64,000 bases of DNA. Origin: Spirosoma sordidisoli. GTDB taxonomy: Bacteria; Bacteroidota; Bacteroidia; Cytophagales; Spirosomataceae. The notes under the pieces are model-generated. The model was not told the DNA's origin. It saw nothing but the letters and a program-made list of their open reading frames with translations, and did no database searches. Position 1 is the first letter of the stretch; each line of letters starts with the position of its first letter. Below are positions 43,083 through 52,492 of the stretch, piece by piece. The DNA is taken from NCBI RefSeq assembly GCF_004138325.1, contig NZ_SBLB01000006.1, forward strand, positions 124,001 through 188,000. The letters are read 5' to 3'. Made by a program: the position numbers and the translations under genes.

Positions 43083-44354
43083 TTAACTGGCGGTCAGGGC
43101 CTTCCGAACTACACCCATGGTTTCCTGCTGGCGTTTCTGTACAAATTTCTGAGCCTGAGCAACGGTTTTCCGGGCGGCTTCAGGGTTCTGGGCCATCTTC
43201 AGCACCGTCGGTACAATACGGGCCACGTCGGCCGGCGTATCCATATCGAACAACCACTGGTCCAGGCCAATATCGCGCCACATGAAGCCTTTGCTCGTCT
43301 GCTCTTCAAAGCGACAGACTATAGCCGGTATACCGTTGGCAATGCACATAATCGGCGAATGCATCTCCAGCCCGAACAAACCCGCCGACCGCCGGTAAGT
43401 ACTGACGGCCTCGTCGGTCAGCCAGTACCGATCGCGCCAGACCACCCGGGCTTTCACATCATCGGGCAGCGGGTCGTACAGCATCTCTTTGCCGATCCTG
43501 ACCTGGGTTTCGTTTTCCGGCACCAGCAGCACCTTCATGGGCGTTTGCCGCACAACGGCTATGATGGCCTCCCGGATGGGCGCGTTATCGTGCTCTTTCA
43601 TCTGTTCGTTACGGGCGTGTTTGGCCGGATTGACGGCCAGCTTCTTCTGCGGCAGCTCCCACCAGGGCGAGAACCGGAGCTGCGGAATGGCACACAGAAA
43701 CCGGCCGTCTTCGAGCCCATGCTGCCGAAGAAACGACACGGCCGCTTCGTCGTTTTTCACATCGACCGCAAAAGCGCCATCGGGGCAGAACTCCATCACC
43801 GGGTTAGTGACCCCGGCTTTCCGGGCAAAATCAAGCGAGACCGAATCACGGAAATACGCGAACCGGGCCTGGTTCAGCAGCTCCACATCCAGCGGGTTGA
43901 CCGTTTGCCGGTCGGCAGGCAGGCCGTAGATGCCGGGGAACGTGATGCCGTAGATGCCATAGGGCTTGCCGGTCTCCCGGTGCCAACGGTCCAGGTCAGG
44001 ACGCGCCACCAGCGAGGGGCCGGAGCCGTGTAACAGAAAGCTACAATCGGCAAACGCCCGGGCCACATCGGCTGGCGTCTGTACGATCGTCACCCGGGGA
44101 AACCGCTTCCGCAGCATCTCCTCCACGCCGTTGTCGACATGCATGGGCCACAGCCGCACCGGTGCGTCGGGCAGGTATTTTTCGAGGAGCGCCAGCACAC
44201 CCGGCGTGTGGCCAATGTCGCCAATATTTTCGGTCTGCCACGACGACCGGAGCAGTATCGTTTTTTTATCGGCCAGCCGGGCCAGCGCGGGCAGGCTCAT
44301 CAGCAAGCCGGCCAGAGCGGGCGTTTGCCGCAGAAACGTACGACGGGTTTCCAT
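43083..44354 (-). CDS. Tat-exported pyruvyltransferase-like protein 2
   Basis: 423 residues with Tat signal METRRTFLRQTPALAGLLMSLPALA. It keeps the family pattern NIGDIGHTPGVLALLEKYLPD, HGSGPSLVAR, GKPYGIYGITFPG, MEFCPDGAFAVDV and the closing SAGLFGLEMHSPIMCIANGIPAIV. It is very similar to the neighbouring paralog at 44362-45627, also in the DNA, implying recent duplication. Secretion with SusCD points to a role in binding or modifying imported glycan rather than capsule pyruvylation. Gap of 7 bases to the paralog upstream. Confidence 0.82.
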   Translation of the reverse strand: METRRTFLRQTPALAGLLMSLPALARLADKKTILLRSSWQTENIGDIGHTPGVLALLEKYLPDAPVRLWPMHVDNGVEEMLRKRFPRVTIVQTPADVARAFADCSFLLHGSGPSLVARPDLDRWHRETGKPYGIYGITFPGIYGLPADRQTVNPLDVELLNQARFAYFRDSVSLDFARKAGVTNPVMEFCPDGAFAVDVKNDEAAVSFLRQHGLEDGRFLCAIPQLRFSPWWELPQKKLAVNPAKHARNEQMKEHDNAPIREAIIAVVRQTPMKVLLVPENETQVRIGKEMLYDPLPDDVKARVVWRDRYWLTDEAVSTYRRSAGLFGLEMHSPIMCIANGIPAIVCRFEEQTSKGFMWRDIGLDQWLFDMDTPADVARIVPTVLKMAQNPEAARKTVAQAQKFVQKRQQETMGVVRKALTAS

Positions 44355-44361
44355 CTATCAA

Positions 44362-45627
44362 CTAGGCTGTTTTTTTCAGAAGTCCCATGGTTTCGCGTTG
44401 CCGCTGCTCAACGAACCGACGTCCCTGGGCGGCCTTGGCCCGGGCCGCTTTGGGGTCTTTGGCCATGGCCAGCACCGTGGGCACGTAGCGGCTGACATCC
44501 TGCTCGTTGTCCATATCGAACAGCCAGTCACCCAGCCCGATATCACGCCACATGAAGCCTTTGCTCGTCTGCTCGGCAAAGCGACCCACCACGGCCGGAA
44601 TCCCGTTGCCAATACACATGATGGGCGAGTGCATCTCCAGGCCGAACAAACCCGCCGACCGCCGGTAGGTGCTGACGGCCTCGTCGGTCAGCCAGTACCG
44701 ATCGCGCCAGACAACCCGTGGCTTTACGTCATCGGGTAACTTATCGAACAGGATTTCCCTGCCCAGCTTCACCTGCGTTTCGTCTTCGGGGCAGATCAGT
44801 ATGTTCATGGGCGTTTGCCGCACAATAGCCACCATGGCCTCCCGAAGCGGAGCGTTGTCGTGTTCTTTCATCGCCTGGTTGCGCGCGTCGCGGGTGGCAT
44901 CGAACGGGGTCTTTTTGCTGGGTATCTCCCAGTAGGGCGTGAAGCGGTTACGCGGTATCACGCACATGAACTTACCGTCTTCCAGCCCATGCTGCTTCAT
45001 GAAAGCCAGCGCAGCCTGATCGTTCTGCAAATCGACGGCGAAGGCGCCATCGGGGCAGAACTCCATCACGGGGCTGGTTACGCCATTGGATTTGGCAAAC
45101 GACAGCGACACCGAATCGCGGAAGAGCGCAAAACTGGCGTTGCTCAGCAGCTCTACATCCAGCGGGTTGGCCGTTACGCTGGCGTTGGGATCGGGGCTGT
45201 ACACGCCGGGGAAGGTGATGCCGTAGATGCCATAGGGCTTACCGGTTTCGTTGTGCCAGCGCTCCACATCCTTACGCGCCACCAGCGAGGGGCCCGAACC
45301 GTGGAGCATAAACGCGCACTCCTTCAGCGCCCGCGCCTGCTCATCGGGGGTTCTAAGGATAGCCACCTTCGGAAACCGACGGCGCAGCAGTTCTTCGACA
45401 CCATTGTCGACGCTGGAGGGCCACAGCCGCACCTCGACATCGGGCAGGTATTTCTCCAGCAGAGCCAGCACACCGGGCGTATGGCCAATGTCGCCGATGT
45501 TGACCGTTTGCCAGGACGACCGGAGCACGATCGATTTCCTGGCGGCCGGCTGCGCCAGGGCGGGTATGCTCATCAACAACCCCATCAGCGATGGGGTCTG
45601 CTTCAGAAACTCTCTTCGGTTAGTCAT
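44362..45627 (-). CDS. Tat-exported pyruvyltransferase-like protein 1
   Basis: 421 residues with Tat signal MTNRREFLKQTPSLMGLLMSIPALA. Conserved blocks are as in protein 2 (NIGDIGHTPGVLALLEKYLPD, HGSGPSLVARKDVERWHNETGKPYGI-type, EFCPDGAFAVDLQ, GLFGLEMHSPIMCIGNGIPAVV). The stop of susD is 14 bases upstream, so the three paralogs follow SusC/SusD in one operon under the module A sigma factor. Molecular activity not established for exported members. Confidence 0.82.
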   Translation of the reverse strand: MTNRREFLKQTPSLMGLLMSIPALAQPAARKSIVLRSSWQTVNIGDIGHTPGVLALLEKYLPDVEVRLWPSSVDNGVEELLRRRFPKVAILRTPDEQARALKECAFMLHGSGPSLVARKDVERWHNETGKPYGIYGITFPGVYSPDPNASVTANPLDVELLSNASFALFRDSVSLSFAKSNGVTSPVMEFCPDGAFAVDLQNDQAALAFMKQHGLEDGKFMCVIPRNRFTPYWEIPSKKTPFDATRDARNQAMKEHDNAPLREAMVAIVRQTPMNILICPEDETQVKLGREILFDKLPDDVKPRVVWRDRYWLTDEAVSTYRRSAGLFGLEMHSPIMCIGNGIPAVVGRFAEQTSKGFMWRDIGLGDWLFDMDNEQDVSRYVPTVLAMAKDPKAARAKAAQGRRFVEQRQRETMGLLKKTA

Positions 45628-45641
45628 AAACGAGGGTACGG

Positions 45642-47087
45642 TTAATAGCCCGGGTTCTGGGCCAGATTGGGGTTAGCGTCCCGGTCCGATTGCGGAATGG
45701 GCAGCAGCACATGAAAGGGCTGAATGGCGGCATTTCTATTGAAGCTGTTCTCAGCCTTGACGGCTGCGAGCAGACGGCCCGTCCGGATCAGATCGAACCG
45801 GCGGCTCCCTTCAAACGTCAGCTCCAGCCGCCGTTCCAGCCAAACGGCCTCCTGAAACGCCTGGTAGCTGAGGCCACTCAGCGGGCTCAGGCCCGCCCGG
45901 GTTCGTACCCGGTTCAGCGCGGCAAAGGCGTCGGCCGTTGGGCCGTTGTTGGCTTCGTTGAGCGCTTCGGCGTACATCAGCAGCACATCGGCATAGCGCA
46001 GAATGGGAATGCTGGTTCCTTCGCCCCCGTTGGTTTTGGCCGTTCTGTCCCACAGTTTCTGGAAAGCGACCGCTTTGGTCGGGTCCGGATCGGTTATGGA
46101 CAGGTTGGTCGTAACCCCGTTGAAGACATAGGACGTCAGGAAGGTAACCGCCTTGCGCTGGTCGGCGCTGGTGTAGGCGTTGAACAGGCTCGCCGTTGGC
46201 CGCGCAATACCCGATCCGCCACCGGGGTAGATGGGCCCCGACCGTACGCCAAAACCCCGGCCCAGTCCGTGGCCCCGCACGTCGGTCAAGTACTGTACCT
46301 CGATGATATTCTCTTTGCCACCCCGGGCCGTCAGGGCGAAGGCTTCGGCAAAGGTAGCGTACAGGTCATAGACGCCCAGATCGATTACTTCTTTCGCTTT
46401 GGCAGCGGCCTGCGCCCAGTAAGGCGAGTTTTTGGTGGTGCCGGCCCGGGTCAGGTAGACCTTGGCCAGCATGCCTTTTGCCGCGCCCTGCGTCATCCGG
46501 CCCGATTCGCTGGCCGGATACGATTTGGGCAAATCCGCTTCGGCTTCTTTCAGGTCGGTTTCGATCTGTTCGTAGATTTTGGCTACGGGGTCTCGTGGTA
46601 CCGCCAGTCCCTCCAGCGAAGTTGTTTCCTTAATGACCAGCGGCACATCGCCGTAGAGCCTGACGAGGTTGAAATAGTGAATGGCGCGCAGGCATTTGGC
46701 TTCGGCTACGTACCGTTTTTTCAGCGCTTCGTCCATCGGAATACCCGGCACCCGGGCCATGACGATGTTGGCGCGGTTGATCCCCGAATAAGCGCCACCG
46801 AACCCGCCGATCAGGGTATTGGTCGATACGATGTTGTAGCGCCACAGCAGCGGCCGGTCAGCCGCCCCGGTCAGAAACGGCACCCCGTCGTCGGTGGTCG
46901 TCACGTCGACGCTATGTTCAATGGGGGCGTTCAGGGAAGCGTAACACGCGCCCAGGGCGGCCCGCGCATCATCGGCGGTTTTGAAGTAGGTAGCGTCGGT
47001 CAGGTTCGTGACCGGCACCAGATTGAGTTGATTTTCGCACCCCAGCGTCACCAGGGCCAGCAACGGAAGTATGTACTTGATTTTCAT
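45642..47087 (-). CDS. SusD/RagB lipoprotein, module A
   Basis: Glycan-binding SusD-type lipoprotein of 481 residues: signal with lipobox MKIKYILPLLALVTLGC, the conserved start ENQLNLVPVTNLTDATYFKT, the TPR-like helices (KCLRAIHYFNLVRLYGDVPLVIKET, AKGMLAKVYLTRA) and the C-terminal RYADVLLMYAEALNEAN and RRFDLIRTGRL. It works as the lid of the SusC transporter encoded 16 bases upstream. Substrate unknown, probably a host or plant glycan containing fucose or mannose given the neighbouring enzymes. Confidence 0.94.
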   Translation of the reverse strand: MKIKYILPLLALVTLGCENQLNLVPVTNLTDATYFKTADDARAALGACYASLNAPIEHSVDVTTTDDGVPFLTGAADRPLLWRYNIVSTNTLIGGFGGAYSGINRANIVMARVPGIPMDEALKKRYVAEAKCLRAIHYFNLVRLYGDVPLVIKETTSLEGLAVPRDPVAKIYEQIETDLKEAEADLPKSYPASESGRMTQGAAKGMLAKVYLTRAGTTKNSPYWAQAAAKAKEVIDLGVYDLYATFAEAFALTARGGKENIIEVQYLTDVRGHGLGRGFGVRSGPIYPGGGSGIARPTASLFNAYTSADQRKAVTFLTSYVFNGVTTNLSITDPDPTKAVAFQKLWDRTAKTNGGEGTSIPILRYADVLLMYAEALNEANNGPTADAFAALNRVRTRAGLSPLSGLSYQAFQEAVWLERRLELTFEGSRRFDLIRTGRLLAAVKAENSFNRNAAIQPFHVLLPIPQSDRDANPNLAQNPGY

Positions 47088-47103
47088 GGGTCAGGCGATG
47101 CGT

Positions 47104-50100
47104 TTAGAAAGAGAGGTTCAGACCAGCCAGTACGGTTTTAGCCGTTGGATAAGCCCCGTAGTCCAGCCCCTGGCTGAGCGATGAGCTGCCAAACCGGTTC
47201 ACTTCGGGGTCGTAGCCGGTATAGTTCGTGAAGGTGAACAGGTTCTGAGCCGTCACGTACACCCTGGCGGTGCTGACCGACAGCCGGTCGAGCAGGCTTT
47301 TAGGCAGATTATACCCCAGCGAGATATTCTTGACCCGCAGGTACGAGCCGTCTTCGACCTGGAAACTGGACAGAATCCGCGACCCACCGGCGGCATTGGC
47401 GCGGGGAATGGTGTTGCTGGGATTGGTGGGCGTCCAGCGGTCCAGCACCCGCGCCGACTGGTTGTTACCGCCCGTCAGGTTGATGAGGTCGAAGGTGCCG
47501 TAGTTCAGTATGCTGTTACCCGATACGCCCTGAATAAAAATGTTCAGGTCGAAGCCCCGGTAGGAGAAGGTGTTGTTAAGCCCTCCGAACAGTTTTGGGT
47601 TGGCATTGCCGATCACGTCCCGGTCGAGGTCGTTGATGGTTCCGTCGCCGTTCAGGTCTTTGTAGCGCAGATCGCCGGGCCGGGCCGTTTTCTGAGCCGA
47701 TGCGTCGACTTCGGCCTGGTTTTGAAAAATACCGTCGGTTACGCGCCCGTAGAAGTTACCCAGCGGACTCCCTACGCGCAGCAGAATCGGGTTGATGGTG
47801 GTGGCGAAGATGACCGCATCGGCTCCCGTGGTGAACTCCTGTCGCCCATCCAGCGTCAGAATTTTGTTCCGGTTCAGGGTTACGTTGAAGTCCGATGTCC
47901 AGCGGAAGCCGCCCCGTGCCGAGTTGCTGTTGATATTGACGGTATTCAGCGCCAGTTCAAACCCTTTGTTTTCAACGCTACCGATGTTTTTCAGGGTCGC
48001 GTTGAAACCCGAGGAGGTCGGTACACCCACGAAAAACAGCAGGTCAGCGGTTTTTTTGATGTAATAATCGGCCGTAAGCTGAATCCGGTTGTTCAGGATG
48101 CCTACGTCAAGGCCCGCGTCGAACTGGGCGCTGCGTTCCCAGCGCAGGTCGGGGTTGGCAATACCGGCGGTGGTGGCGCCGGAGTTGAGTACCCCTCCCA
48201 GTACGTGTGAGTAGTTGCCGATGTTGGCCAGGTACTGATAGTTTCCGATTTCCTGGTTGCCCGACAGCCCGTAACTGACTCGTAGTTTGGTATCAGACAA
48301 TATGTTCTGGTTCTTCAGCCATTTCTCGTTGGCCAGTTTCCAGGCAAAAGCCCCCGACGGGAAGAACCCAAACTTGTTGTTGGTACCGAAGCGCGACGAC
48401 CCGTCCCGACGGGCGGTAAAGGTCAGCAGAAAGCGGTCGTCGAAGCCGTAGTTGACGCGGGCCAGGTACGAAATCAGCCGCCAGTCGTTGGCTCCGCTGC
48501 TGGGCGCCAACAGCGACGAACCCGCAGCCAGGTTGTTGTACAGCGCAAAGTCGTTCGGGAACGTATTGGCTCTTGCCATCACATTTTCGGTAGCAAGCCC
48601 CTGAATGGTGTATCCCAGCAGCGCGCTTACCGTATGGCGGGTGGTCAGTTGCCGGCTATAGTTCAGCGTATTCTCATTGAGCCAGCCGATGCTCTGCACC
48701 GCGTTGACCGAGGCCGAACCGCCCGAGCTAGACCCGTCCAGCACCAGCCGCGAGCTGTAGTTGTTGCCCTTTGTCGCTTGCAGATCGGCCCCAAAACTGG
48801 TTCTGACGGTCAGCCCTTCCGTGATTTTGTAGTCGACGTAGGAGTTGGCCAGCAGGCGAATCAGCGAGCTGAGGTTCCGGATTTCGTTGGCAATGGCAAC
48901 CGGGTTATCGACGCCGTATCCGTTCAGGGTGCCCAGGTTCCGGAAGTAAGTGCCGTCGGGGTTATAGACCGGAAACGTAGGCGAGTTACTCAGCGACGCA
49001 CTCGTTACCCCACCGCCCGCGTTGCCGTCTACTTCGGTCCGGGCACTCCGGCCGGTCGTATAGGCTCCCTGCACGGTAAGCCCCACCCGCAGCCGCGACG
49101 ATACGTCATTGTCGAGGTTGGCGCGCAGGCTGTAGCGTTTGAAGTTCGAGTTGATGATGATCCCCTGCTGATCGAAATACCCGAACGACACCGCGTAGCG
49201 CGACTTTTCGGAGCCGCCCGACACGCCGAGCTGGTGGTTCTGGATGGGCGCGTTGCGGAGTATTTCGTTCTGCCAGTTGGTGCCTTCGCCCAGGCTGGCC
49301 GGTAAGGGCCGGTCGGCGGTGCTGCCGTCGAAATAAGGGCGCCCGCCGTTGTTGGTCTGCGCTTCGTTGACAAATTCGGCAAACTGCCGGGCGTTGAGCA
49401 GCGGTATGGTTCGCCGGGCCGACTGCGACCCGTAATACATCTCGTAACTCACCACCGACTTGCCCGCCCGGCCGCGTTTTGTCGTTACCAGCACCACCCC
49501 ATTAGAGCCCCGCGAGCCGTAAATGGCCGTAGCACTGGCATCTTTCAGGACTTCGATCGATTCGATATCGTTCGGGTTGATGGAGTTGAGGCCCGTTGTC
49601 GGAAACCCGTCGATTACGTAGAGCGGGTCGTTGCTGGCGTTGACAGAACCCGACCCGCGAATCCGGATCGTGGCCGCCCCGCCGGGCCGGGCTGAGTTCT
49701 GCACGACCTGTACCCCGGCGGCCCGCCCCTGCAGCGCCCGGTCGAACGCCACGATGGGTGTCGCCTTGATGTCGGTCTCCCCCACCCGGGCCACCGCCCC
49801 CGTCAGGTCCGACTTCTTGACGGTTCCGTAGCCGACCACCACTACCTCGCTCAGGGTTTTGTCGTCTACCTTCAGCGTAACGGCCAGCGTGGTCCGGCTC
49901 CCGACCGGTATTTCCTGCGGCAGGTACCCTACATAGCTGAACACCAGCACAGCCTCGGGGCCCGGAACGCTGATGCGGTAGTTGCCGTTCTGGTCGGTCG
50001 ACGTGCCCCGTACGGAGCCTTTCACCACGACGCTGACGCCCGGCAAACCAGCCCCGGTTTCGTCGGAGACGGTACCGCTCACGGTTTCGTCGGCCACATC

Positions 50101-50580
50101 CGCACTGGTCGGGCTGGCCGATACCCCGGCGGTGCGCTGGGCAACGGCCGATTCGGCACCAGCGGGAGCAGCCGTACCGGGTTCAGAAAATCGGCTGTTG
50201 CTGCCCAGGTCGGGCCGAGCGGCCGGTTTGGCCAGTACAACATAAGACGTTCGGTTGATTTTTTTGTAGCGCAGCCCGTGGGGGCTCAGGATGGCCGTCA
50301 GCGCTTTTTCCAGTGACGATTCGGCCGCAAACTGACTGGGCGAAACCAGCAGGTTATCCACCGTTTTCAGCTCAAACAGAATGTCGACCTGGTACTTACT
50401 TTTCAACTCGGTCAGGACTTCTTTCAGCTGGCGCGACGCGTTGGCTCTGGGCATCTGCCCCTGCCCCGGCTGCGTTTGCCGGGCAATGGCCAGCGCCTGC
50501 GACCAGCCCGGTTGCGGCCCAAAAAGCAAAGCGGTTAGCAGCAACCCCCAGCAGGAGGCTTTGGGTAGTCGGTAATTCAT
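47104..50580 (-). CDS. SusC/RagA TonB-linked receptor with STN domain, module A
   Basis: 1158 residues. Signal peptide, then an STN secretin/TonB N-terminal domain (LKEVLTELKSKYQVDILFE... ALTAILSPHGLRYKKI), a carboxypeptidase-regulatory-like domain (VSGTVSDETGAGLPGVSVVVKG), a TonB box region (LSEVVVVGYGTVKKSDLTGAV), the plug (ATIRIRGSGSVNASNDPLYVIDG) and the barrel ending in NLSF. The STN domain marks it as a transducer that signals to the FecR anti-sigma factor encoded just upstream. Imports the glycan captured with SusD. Confidence 0.95.
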   Translation of the reverse strand: MNYRLPKASCWGLLLTALLFGPQPGWSQALAIARQTQPGQGQMPRANASRQLKEVLTELKSKYQVDILFELKTVDNLLVSPSQFAAESSLEKALTAILSPHGLRYKKINRTSYVVLAKPAARPDLGSNSRFSEPGTAAPAGAESAVAQRTAGVSASPTSADVADETVSGTVSDETGAGLPGVSVVVKGSVRGTSTDQNGNYRISVPGPEAVLVFSYVGYLPQEIPVGSRTTLAVTLKVDDKTLSEVVVVGYGTVKKSDLTGAVARVGETDIKATPIVAFDRALQGRAAGVQVVQNSARPGGAATIRIRGSGSVNASNDPLYVIDGFPTTGLNSINPNDIESIEVLKDASATAIYGSRGSNGVVLVTTKRGRAGKSVVSYEMYYGSQSARRTIPLLNARQFAEFVNEAQTNNGGRPYFDGSTADRPLPASLGEGTNWQNEILRNAPIQNHQLGVSGGSEKSRYAVSFGYFDQQGIIINSNFKRYSLRANLDNDVSSRLRVGLTVQGAYTTGRSARTEVDGNAGGGVTSASLSNSPTFPVYNPDGTYFRNLGTLNGYGVDNPVAIANEIRNLSSLIRLLANSYVDYKITEGLTVRTSFGADLQATKGNNYSSRLVLDGSSSGGSASVNAVQSIGWLNENTLNYSRQLTTRHTVSALLGYTIQGLATENVMARANTFPNDFALYNNLAAGSSLLAPSSGANDWRLISYLARVNYGFDDRFLLTFTARRDGSSRFGTNNKFGFFPSGAFAWKLANEKWLKNQNILSDTKLRVSYGLSGNQEIGNYQYLANIGNYSHVLGGVLNSGATTAGIANPDLRWERSAQFDAGLDVGILNNRIQLTADYYIKKTADLLFFVGVPTSSGFNATLKNIGSVENKGFELALNTVNINSNSARGGFRWTSDFNVTLNRNKILTLDGRQEFTTGADAVIFATTINPILLRVGSPLGNFYGRVTDGIFQNQAEVDASAQKTARPGDLRYKDLNGDGTINDLDRDVIGNANPKLFGGLNNTFSYRGFDLNIFIQGVSGNSILNYGTFDLINLTGGNNQSARVLDRWTPTNPSNTIPRANAAGGSRILSSFQVEDGSYLRVKNISLGYNLPKSLLDRLSVSTARVYVTAQNLFTFTNYTGYDPEVNRFGSSSLSQGLDYGAYPTAKTVLAGLNLSF

Positions 50581-50608
50581 AGGAAGAAAGGGTTAGCGGA
50601 ATGACTGC

Positions 50609-51616
50609 TTAGCGGGTCGACAGGCGCACGTGATTACCCTGTCGCACCACATTGATATCGAGTAGTTCAGAAATCGTTTGCAGAAGCTGATCGACGTTAT
50701 CGGCCCGGAACGACCCCATCAGCACGCGGCTGGCCAGCGCCTTATCCCGGATTTCTACCTCCAGGCCGTAGCTTTCGCGGAGCATGTAAGCCACCTCCTG
50801 CAGCGTTGTTTCGTCGAATACAAATCGTTTGTCCTCCCAGCCGGGATACAGCTGCGGCTGATCGAGGGCCCGGTGGGTCAGGCGGTTTCGGCGGTCGAGG
50901 GTCACCTGGTCGCCGGGCTTCATGAGCAGTTGTTTCGGCTGGTTCCGGTCGGCGTAGTTGACCTGCACTTTTCCTTTCCGAAGCACGACTTTAGCCCCCC
51001 GCTCGCGGGTGTAGACGCTAAACTCGGTGCCGAGTACCACCACGTCGAGCCGCTGGTCTGTTCTGACCACGAACCGCCGGTGGTCGGGCAGGTGCTTCAC
51101 CGCAAAACTGGCCTCGCCCCGCAGCCAGACCTCCCGCGACTGGTTACCAAACCCCCAGCGCGGCACCTGCAGCGTCGTATTGGCGTTGAGCGTTACCCGG
51201 CTCCCGTCGGCCAGCCGGACCGTCGAAATCTCGCCGTAGTCGGTGCGGTAGGTCTGATACCGGAGCAGATCCCGAAACAGCCAGCCCCCCAGGCCCAGCA
51301 ACAGCACCACCGACGCAGCCATGAGCCAGGTCCAGCCGTAACGCCGTTCCCGTGTCGGCCGACTGGTATCGACCGGTGCCGGAGCGGGCTCGTCGGTATG
51401 CGGATTACTGGCCAGAAAGCGGCTGTATTGCTGCAGGGCGGCTTCCGTCTGGGCCACATACTGCGGACCATTGTTTTCCCACTCCTCCAGCCAGACGTAG
51501 TACTGCTCTTCGTTGGCCCGCGTCCGCAACCACTGCTCGATCAACTGCCGTTGCAGGGGCGACGTTTTTCGGGCAAAGTGGTCGAAAATCAGTTCTTTGT
51601 TTATTTCTGATTTCAT
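50609..51616 (-). CDS. FecR-type anti-sigma factor, module A
   Basis: 335 residues. Cytoplasmic N-terminal part (KELIFDHFARKTSPLQRQLIEQWLR) recognises the sigma factor; one span near residues 95-116 (WLMAASVVLLLGLGGWLF) anchors it; the periplasmic part has the FecR domain (TVRLADGSRVTLNANTTLQVP, EASFAVKH, VVVLGTEFSVYT) and a C-terminal STN-binding region (LQEVAYMLRESYGLEVEI). It passes the SusC signal to the sigma factor 48 bases upstream. Gene order sigma-fecR-susC-susD is standard. Confidence 0.93.
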   Translation of the reverse strand: MKSEINKELIFDHFARKTSPLQRQLIEQWLRTRANEEQYYVWLEEWENNGPQYVAQTEAALQQYSRFLASNPHTDEPAPAPVDTSRPTRERRYGWTWLMAASVVLLLGLGGWLFRDLLRYQTYRTDYGEISTVRLADGSRVTLNANTTLQVPRWGFGNQSREVWLRGEASFAVKHLPDHRRFVVRTDQRLDVVVLGTEFSVYTRERGAKVVLRKGKVQVNYADRNQPKQLLMKPGDQVTLDRRNRLTHRALDQPQLYPGWEDKRFVFDETTLQEVAYMLRESYGLEVEIRDKALASRVLMGSFRADNVDQLLQTISELLDINVVRQGNHVRLSTR

Positions 51617-51664
51617 AGCGATGACAGGCGTTTACAGACAAGACACGTTTTTGGCAGAATCACC

Positions 51665-52360
51665 TTACTGCTGGTCGAAGAATCTGGCCAGAATGGCGGG
51701 CAGCATCAGCATCAGCCAATGGTTTTTCAGCCCCTTTCGCACCAGAGCCAGGGCCTTGACGATGTGAACTTCTACGGTCTTGATAGATATGCCGAGTTCA
51801 TCGGCCACTTCCTGATACCGTTTCCCTTCGAAGCGGTTCAGCAGAAAGACCTTCCGGCACTGGGGCGGCAGCTGCTCAACGAGCTCTTGGACCTGCTGAA
51901 GCACCTCGTCATACTGCATGATCTGATCGGGACGCTGTTCGATACCACCGTCCGTATGGCGGGCTTCGTCGAGATCGTCGAGCTGCTGAAACTCCAGGCG
52001 CAGGTGGTTGTAGGCTTCGTTCCGAACGCTCCGGAACAAGTAAAACCGGTACGAGGAGGTCACGGTAGCGTAGGCCCTGGTTTTCCAGAACCGGCAGAAC
52101 ACCTCGCTGACCAGATCTTCGGCCACCTCCCTCGAGTATACGAAGCGCACCGCATGGCTGCACAGCGCCTTGTGATACCGACGAAACAGCAGTTCGCAGC
52201 CCCGGCTGGGGTCCTGCTCCATAATACGACGCAGAAACAGCTCGGAGTCAGGGTTCTCCGGCTCTTCGGCTTCCGGCCTGCCTACAGGCGTTGCCCGAAG
52301 TGGCAACACCCGCAGGCGGAGCGAGTCATCGGCATAGTCGTCTGGCAGGCGTTCTGGCAT
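51665..52360 (-). CDS. ECF sigma-70 factor, module A
   Basis: 231-residue ECF sigma factor. The ATG at 52360 (MPERLPDDYADDSLRL) is preferred; a TTG 6 codons upstream is possible. Region 2 is FRRYHKALCSHAVRFVYSREVAEDLVSEVFCRFW; region 4 is LPPQCRKVFLLNRFEGKRYQEVADELGISIKTVEVHIVKAL. The N-terminus is about 40 residues longer than usual for SusCD-linked sigma factors. It would be held by FecR and released to drive the SusC/SusD/pyruvyltransferase operon. A hydrophobic tail (NHWLMLMLPAILARFFDQQ) follows region 4. Confidence 0.92.
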   Translation of the reverse strand: MPERLPDDYADDSLRLRVLPLRATPVGRPEAEEPENPDSELFLRRIMEQDPSRGCELLFRRYHKALCSHAVRFVYSREVAEDLVSEVFCRFWKTRAYATVTSSYRFYLFRSVRNEAYNHLRLEFQQLDDLDEARHTDGGIEQRPDQIMQYDEVLQQVQELVEQLPPQCRKVFLLNRFEGKRYQEVADELGISIKTVEVHIVKALALVRKGLKNHWLMLMLPAILARFFDQQ

Positions 52361-52492
52361 AATCTTCGGTTCAGACAAAATTTTCTAAAAAATATACTCG
52401 AACCTTTCTATAAGACCAGACAACAATTCCGGCATATCACCTTACTCGGCGCTCCTTTTTTTTGAATTATTTTTTCGGACCGTGCTTCCCGC

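Noticed and set aside
45690-47141. 483-residue plus-strand frame opposite SusD module A
   Set aside because: The minus strand has an unambiguous lipobox SusD; the antisense protein is low in recognisable features.
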